Below, piece by piece: positions 40,679 through 43,778 of a DNA stretch of 43,778 nt. The number at the start of each line of letters is the position of its first letter. Position 1 is the stretch's first letter. The stretch comes from an uncultured Ignavibacteria bacterium. GTDB lineage: Bacteria; Bacteroidota; Ignavibacteria; Tepidaquicellales; Tepidaquicellaceae. The DNA lies in contig CALEVL010000275.1 of assembly GCA_937924675.1 (NCBI GenBank), forward strand, positions 1 through 43,778. Direction: 5' to 3'. A program made the translations under genes and the position numbers. The notes beneath the pieces were generated by a model. It was not told the origin of the DNA, made no database searches, and was given only the letters and a program-made list of their open reading frames with translations.

Positions 40679-42310
40679 ATGGCATCAAAAATAATAACGT
40701 TCAATGCTGAGGCAAGAGCAGCTCTTAAAAAGGGCGTTGATACACTGGCCAATGCAGTGAAGGTCACACTCGGCCCAAAGGGCAGGAACGTAGTGATTGA
40801 CAAGAAATTCGGAGCACCTACAGTAACAAAGGACGGTGTAACAGTTGCAAAGGAAATTGAGCTCGAAGATCCTATTGAAAACATGGGCGCCCAGATGGTT
40901 AAGGAAGTTGCTTCCAAGACATCAGATGTAGCAGGTGACGGAACTACAACCGCAACAGTTCTTGCACAGGCAATATACAGAGAAGGCTTGAAGCATGTAA
41001 CCAGCGGTGCAAATCCAATGGATCTAAAAAGAGGAATTGACAAAGCTGTTGAAACCCTGGTAAAAGGTCTGAAGGATCTATCCTCACCAATAAAAGAAAA
41101 CAAAGAGATCGCACAAGTTGGTGCAATCTCAGCAAACAACGACAAGTACATCGGCGATCTTATTGCAGAAGCAATGGATAAAGTCGGTAAAGACGGTGTA
41201 ATTACTGTTGAAGAAGCAAAAGGAACAGAGACAACTGTTGACGTAGTAGAAGGTATGCAATTCGACAGAGGATATCTCTCACCATACTTTGTTACAGATG
41301 CTGAGTCAATGGAAGCTGAGCTTGAAGATCCATACATTCTCATTCACGACAAGAAGATTTCAACTATGAAAGATCTTCTTCCAATTCTTGAGAAGGCCGT
41401 TCAATCAGGCAAAGGAATGCTAATTCTTGCAGAAGATGTTGAAGGTGAAGCACTTGCAACACTTGTTGTTAATAAGCTGAGAGGAACGCTTAAAGTTGTA
41501 GCAGTAAAAGCTCCGGGATTTGGTGACAGAAGAAAGGCAATGCTTGAGGATATTGCTGTACTTACAAAAGGAACCGTGATCTCTGAAGAGCAAGGATACA
41601 AACTCGAGAATGCTACTCTTTCATATCTTGGAACTGCGAAGAGAGTTGTGGTTGACAAAGACAATACAACAATTGTTGAAGGCGCCGGTGATAAGGAAGA
41701 CATTAAGAAGAGAATCAATGAGATCAAGTCACAGATTGATAAGACTACTTCAGATTATGATAAAGAGAAACTTCAGGAAAGACTTGCAAAACTTTCCGGA
41801 GGAGTTGCCGTTCTAAAGATCGGTGCTTCAACTGAAGTTGAAATGAAAGAAAAGAAAGCAAGAGTGGAGGACGCTTTGCATGCAACACGTGCCGCAGTTG
41901 AAGAAGGAATTGTACCGGGTGGCGGCGTAGCATTGCTCAGAGTCTCTTCAAAGCTTGATGGACTCAAGGACGAGAATCATGACATCATGACAGGAATCAG
42001 CATTATCAAGAAAGCAATTGAAGAGCCGATAAGACAAATAGTTGAAAATTCAGGTCTTGAAGGATCAGTTGTTATCAACAAAGTAAAAGAAGGCAAAGAT
42101 AATTACGGCTTCAATGCTGCTACTGAGAACTATGAAGATCTGGTCAAGGCCGGAGTAATCGATCCAACAAAGGTTACAAGAGTTGCACTGGAAAATGCAG
42201 CATCTGTGGCCGGACTTCTTCTTATGACTGAAGCTACCGTTGTAGAAAAACCCGAGAAGGAAAAAGCAGCTCCAATGATGCCTCCTGGCGGAATGGGAGA
42301 CATGTACTAA
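40679..42310 (+). CDS. groEL: Chaperonin GroEL
   Basis: 543 residues. Typical features are 'VTLGPKGRNVVIDKKFGAP', the ATP-binding 'VAGDGTTTATVLAQAI', 'EGMQFDRGYLSPYFVTD' and 'GIVPGGGVALLR'. The C-terminus ends with a short Gly/Met tail (MPPGGMGDMY). AAAAGGAG precedes the start codon. GroEL folds proteins in the cytosol with GroES. A strong terminator follows. The minus-strand frame of 271 codons that lies across its first third is a shadow. Confidence 0.99.
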   Translation: MASKIITFNAEARAALKKGVDTLANAVKVTLGPKGRNVVIDKKFGAPTVTKDGVTVAKEIELEDPIENMGAQMVKEVASKTSDVAGDGTTTATVLAQAIYREGLKHVTSGANPMDLKRGIDKAVETLVKGLKDLSSPIKENKEIAQVGAISANNDKYIGDLIAEAMDKVGKDGVITVEEAKGTETTVDVVEGMQFDRGYLSPYFVTDAESMEAELEDPYILIHDKKISTMKDLLPILEKAVQSGKGMLILAEDVEGEALATLVVNKLRGTLKVVAVKAPGFGDRRKAMLEDIAVLTKGTVISEEQGYKLENATLSYLGTAKRVVVDKDNTTIVEGAGDKEDIKKRINEIKSQIDKTTSDYDKEKLQERLAKLSGGVAVLKIGASTEVEMKEKKARVEDALHATRAAVEEGIVPGGGVALLRVSSKLDGLKDENHDIMTGISIIKKAIEEPIRQIVENSGLEGSVVINKVKEGKDNYGFNAATENYEDLVKAGVIDPTKVTRVALENAASVAGLLLMTEATVVEKPEKEKAAPMMPPGGMGDMY

Positions 42311-42344
42311 GAAACAAATGCTGATGAAGCAATCTTAATATATG

Positions 42345-42379
42345 AACCCTCTCCGGTTTTCTCAGGAGAGGGTTTTTTT
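42345..42379 (+). terminator. Rho-independent terminator of groESL
   Basis: A perfect 10-bp stem, AACCCTCTCC (42345-42354) and GGAGAGGGTT (42365-42374), with a 10-base loop, runs into seven T (42373-42379). It lies 34 bases after the groEL stop. Confidence 0.95.
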
Positions 42380-42576
42380 CTATTTCAAATTGCAGGAATC
42401 ATGTCTCTGATTTTGTGAATGAAATATCTCTTTTAAGAACTTGAATTGCTTAAGAACTCGAACTACTTGGACTGAACTTCTAACCAAAGAAAACAAGAAT
42501 CTGCTTCGTCCAAAACATTCTCATTTCAAAAATATCAGGCAAGAACTAAATTGCACAATCAACAGTTACACAAATC

Positions 42577-43113
42577 ATGATTATACAAATATTGCTATTT
42601 ATTCTTTCCGTCTTTCCGGCAAACAATCCGGAGACAAAAACAATCGAGCCCAAACTAAACCTAAAGATTGAAATGTCAGACAATCCATACTATTCCAGGA
42701 CAGACACTACTAAACTGGATGTTCCCGATACCGAGTGGGAAAAAATTCTTCCTGAGGATGTTTACTATATAGCCCGGAAAAAAGGAACAGAGAGAGCATT
42801 TACCGGTAAGTACTGGGATTTTGAAGGAATAGGAACCTATTACTGCTCAGTTTGCGGGAACAAGCTTTTCAAATCTGATTCAAAGTTTGCAAGCGCATGC
42901 GGATGGCCGAGTTTTTTTGAGACTGACAGGCCAAACAGCGTGATATATGAAGATGACCGATCATTTGGAATGCTCAGAACAGAAGTAATGTGCGGAAGAT
43001 GCGATTCGCATCTTGGGCATGTGTTTGATGACGGTCCGCCGCCTACAGGCAAACGCTATTGCATGAATTCTGAAGTGCTTGATTTTGAACCGGACAGATT
43101 GGAAACCAAGTAA
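42577..43113 (+). CDS. msrB: Peptide-methionine (R)-S-oxide reductase MsrB, exported form
   Basis: 178 residues. Residues 1-17 (MIIQILLFILSVFPANN) look like a signal peptide or membrane anchor, so the enzyme may act outside the cytoplasm. The MsrB domain spans about 50-172: zinc cysteines in 'CSVC' (C90, C93) and 'CGRC' (C139, C142), 'CGWPSFF' (C108, possible resolving Cys), and the catalytic Cys162 in 'RYCMNSEVLDF'. It reduces the R-epimer of methionine sulfoxide in oxidised proteins. The gene is 266 bases after groEL, behind its terminator, with the lipoprotein gene 45 bases downstream. Confidence 0.94.
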   Translation: MIIQILLFILSVFPANNPETKTIEPKLNLKIEMSDNPYYSRTDTTKLDVPDTEWEKILPEDVYYIARKKGTERAFTGKYWDFEGIGTYYCSVCGNKLFKSDSKFASACGWPSFFETDRPNSVIYEDDRSFGMLRTEVMCGRCDSHLGHVFDDGPPPTGKRYCMNSEVLDFEPDRLETK

Positions 43114-43158
43114 GATTGTTATCAACTTAATTCATCAAGTTAATATCAGCATCAATCC

Positions 43159-43596
43159 ATGGTAATATTAAGACATGCAGTTATATTAATTCAGTCACTT
43201 TTCTTTGCAATAGCATTACTATCCTGCGAAGCACCAGAGAGTCACAAGAAGAATGAAGCAACCGGAAAAATGAACTCAGTCGGAAAAACAAACACTATGA
43301 CACCATTTGTTTACCGGGGAATGTATGATTTGACTGGAAATTTTCAATTGACAGATTGTTCATCCGGAAAACAATACAAGGTTTCAAACAAGAGTGATCT
43401 CACTTCAGTTGATAATGCGGTTAAGCAAATGCAAAACAATCTAAAGAAGGAAACACTATTTATTGAAGCTGAAGGATTCATATCAACTGAACAAAATATA
43501 TCAACCAAACAGAACGATACTGTTCTTGTTATTGGAAGAATATCCAGAATTGACATTCAGTTCGATTGTAATCCACATCTGTCCAAAACGTTTTAA
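43159..43596 (+). CDS. Small lipoprotein, possibly NlpE-like
   Basis: 145 residues. A signal peptide ends 'ALLSC', with Cys23 as the likely lipidated residue. After a polar linker comes 'YRGMYDLTGNFQLTDCSSGK' and 'DTVLVIGRISRI', a pattern like the OB-fold C-terminal domain of NlpE-type copper-sensing lipoproteins ('F-x-DC-x-TG...'), but it is weak. The gene is 45 bases after msrB and probably co-transcribed. A role in envelope stress is possible; I would keep it as an unknown lipoprotein. Confidence 0.75.
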   Translation: MVILRHAVILIQSLFFAIALLSCEAPESHKKNEATGKMNSVGKTNTMTPFVYRGMYDLTGNFQLTDCSSGKQYKVSNKSDLTSVDNAVKQMQNNLKKETLFIEAEGFISTEQNISTKQNDTVLVIGRISRIDIQFDCNPHLSKTF

Positions 43597-43655
43597 ATCT
43601 TTGGAGTAAAGGGTTTAACAAAATTCGATGCCAAAAGTTATTCCGCTTTCTTTTG

Positions 43656-43722
43656 AACCCTTCGGCAAGCTCAGGGCAAGCTAAAGAAAGCTTGGCAAAG
43701 AAACCCTTCGACAAGCTCAGGG
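43656..43722. repeat. Two copies of an AACCCTTCG-type dispersed repeat
   Basis: AACCCTTCGGCAAGCTCAGG at 43656 and AACCCTTCGACAAGCTCAGG at 43702 differ at one base and are 46 bases apart. Between them CAAGCT and AGCTTG can pair. They resemble the hairpin at 6020-6046. Confidence 0.65.
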
Positions 43723-43735
43723 TGGCGAGTCGCCC

Positions 43736-43778
43736 GCCCGCCTGCGTAAAGTGTTGAAGTTCAGTATTCTTCGGGCAG
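43736..43778 (+). repeat. 44-base dispersed repeat, copy 3 (cut by the window end)
   Basis: GCCCGCCTGCGTAAAGTG through TTCTTCGGGCAG matches the copies at 13081 and 22586; the final base is outside the window. Confidence 0.8.

Noticed and set aside
40528..41343. Minus-strand frame of 271 codons across groES/groEL
   Set aside because: Antisense shadow of strongly conserved chaperonin coding sequence.

Overview
The window looks like a piece of chromosome from a member of the Ignavibacteria or a close relative in the Bacteroidota/Chlorobiota group. Four things point there: a type IX secretion sorting tail with the 'QNFPNPFNPSTVI' signature, secreted proteins ending in dockerin-like repeats, a fused ccoNO gene with a one-heme CcoP, and a YpdA-type reductase. 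The DNA is moderately AT-rich, starts are often not preceded by a strong Shine-Dalgarno, and several genes begin with TTG or GTG. No rRNA, tRNA, CRISPR or phage genes were seen.

Layout. 1-1262: the 5' part of a minus-strand unknown gene. 1570-5902: three secreted proteins, one with a T9SS tail and two with a shared C-terminal 'HRN..ETWS + dockerin-like' module. 5903-10720: a repeat-rich region with a nonsense-mutated REP-associated transposase, a deleted remnant of a second copy, and families of hairpin repeats, surrounding a 995-residue cyclase/ATPase/TPR regulator. 10768-12701: two membrane proteins facing each other across a striking array of 31 units of exactly 21 bp (11199-11849). 12702-13358: repeat debris. 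13414-16269: a marR-yceI-PIG-L-nmrA operon ending in a perfect terminator and starting at twin palindromic operators, with a divergent DUF6265 gene. 16831-21411: oligopeptide ABC importer parts (binding protein and two permeases) with an NlpC/P60 endopeptidase between them. 21470-22243: an SDR oxidoreductase. 22811-25252: a GH9 cellulase carrying the same ETWS-dockerin module. 25395-29062: pyruvate kinase, YpdA and two cyclic-nucleotide-fold regulators.

29177-40134 is one tightly packed ten-gene operon (read leftward) for a cbb3-type high-affinity cytochrome oxidase: ccoI, ccoS, an SQR-like flavoprotein, a PLP trans-sulfuration enzyme, ccoNO, ccoQ, ccoP, ccoG, ccoH and a SafE-like membrane protein. 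Its promoter region holds two Crp/Fnr-type TGA-N6-TCA sites and is shared with the divergent groESL operon, which has a perfect CIRCE operator. The window ends with a secreted MsrB, a small lipoprotein and more dispersed repeats.

Taken together the genes suggest a polymer-degrading, facultative or microaerobic heterotroph: secreted cellulase, peptide uptake, glycolysis, low-oxygen respiration, and thiol/methionine repair. The parts I find least explained are the indel-free 21-bp array, the shared ETWS-dockerin module, and the two sulfur-related genes embedded in the cbb3 operon.
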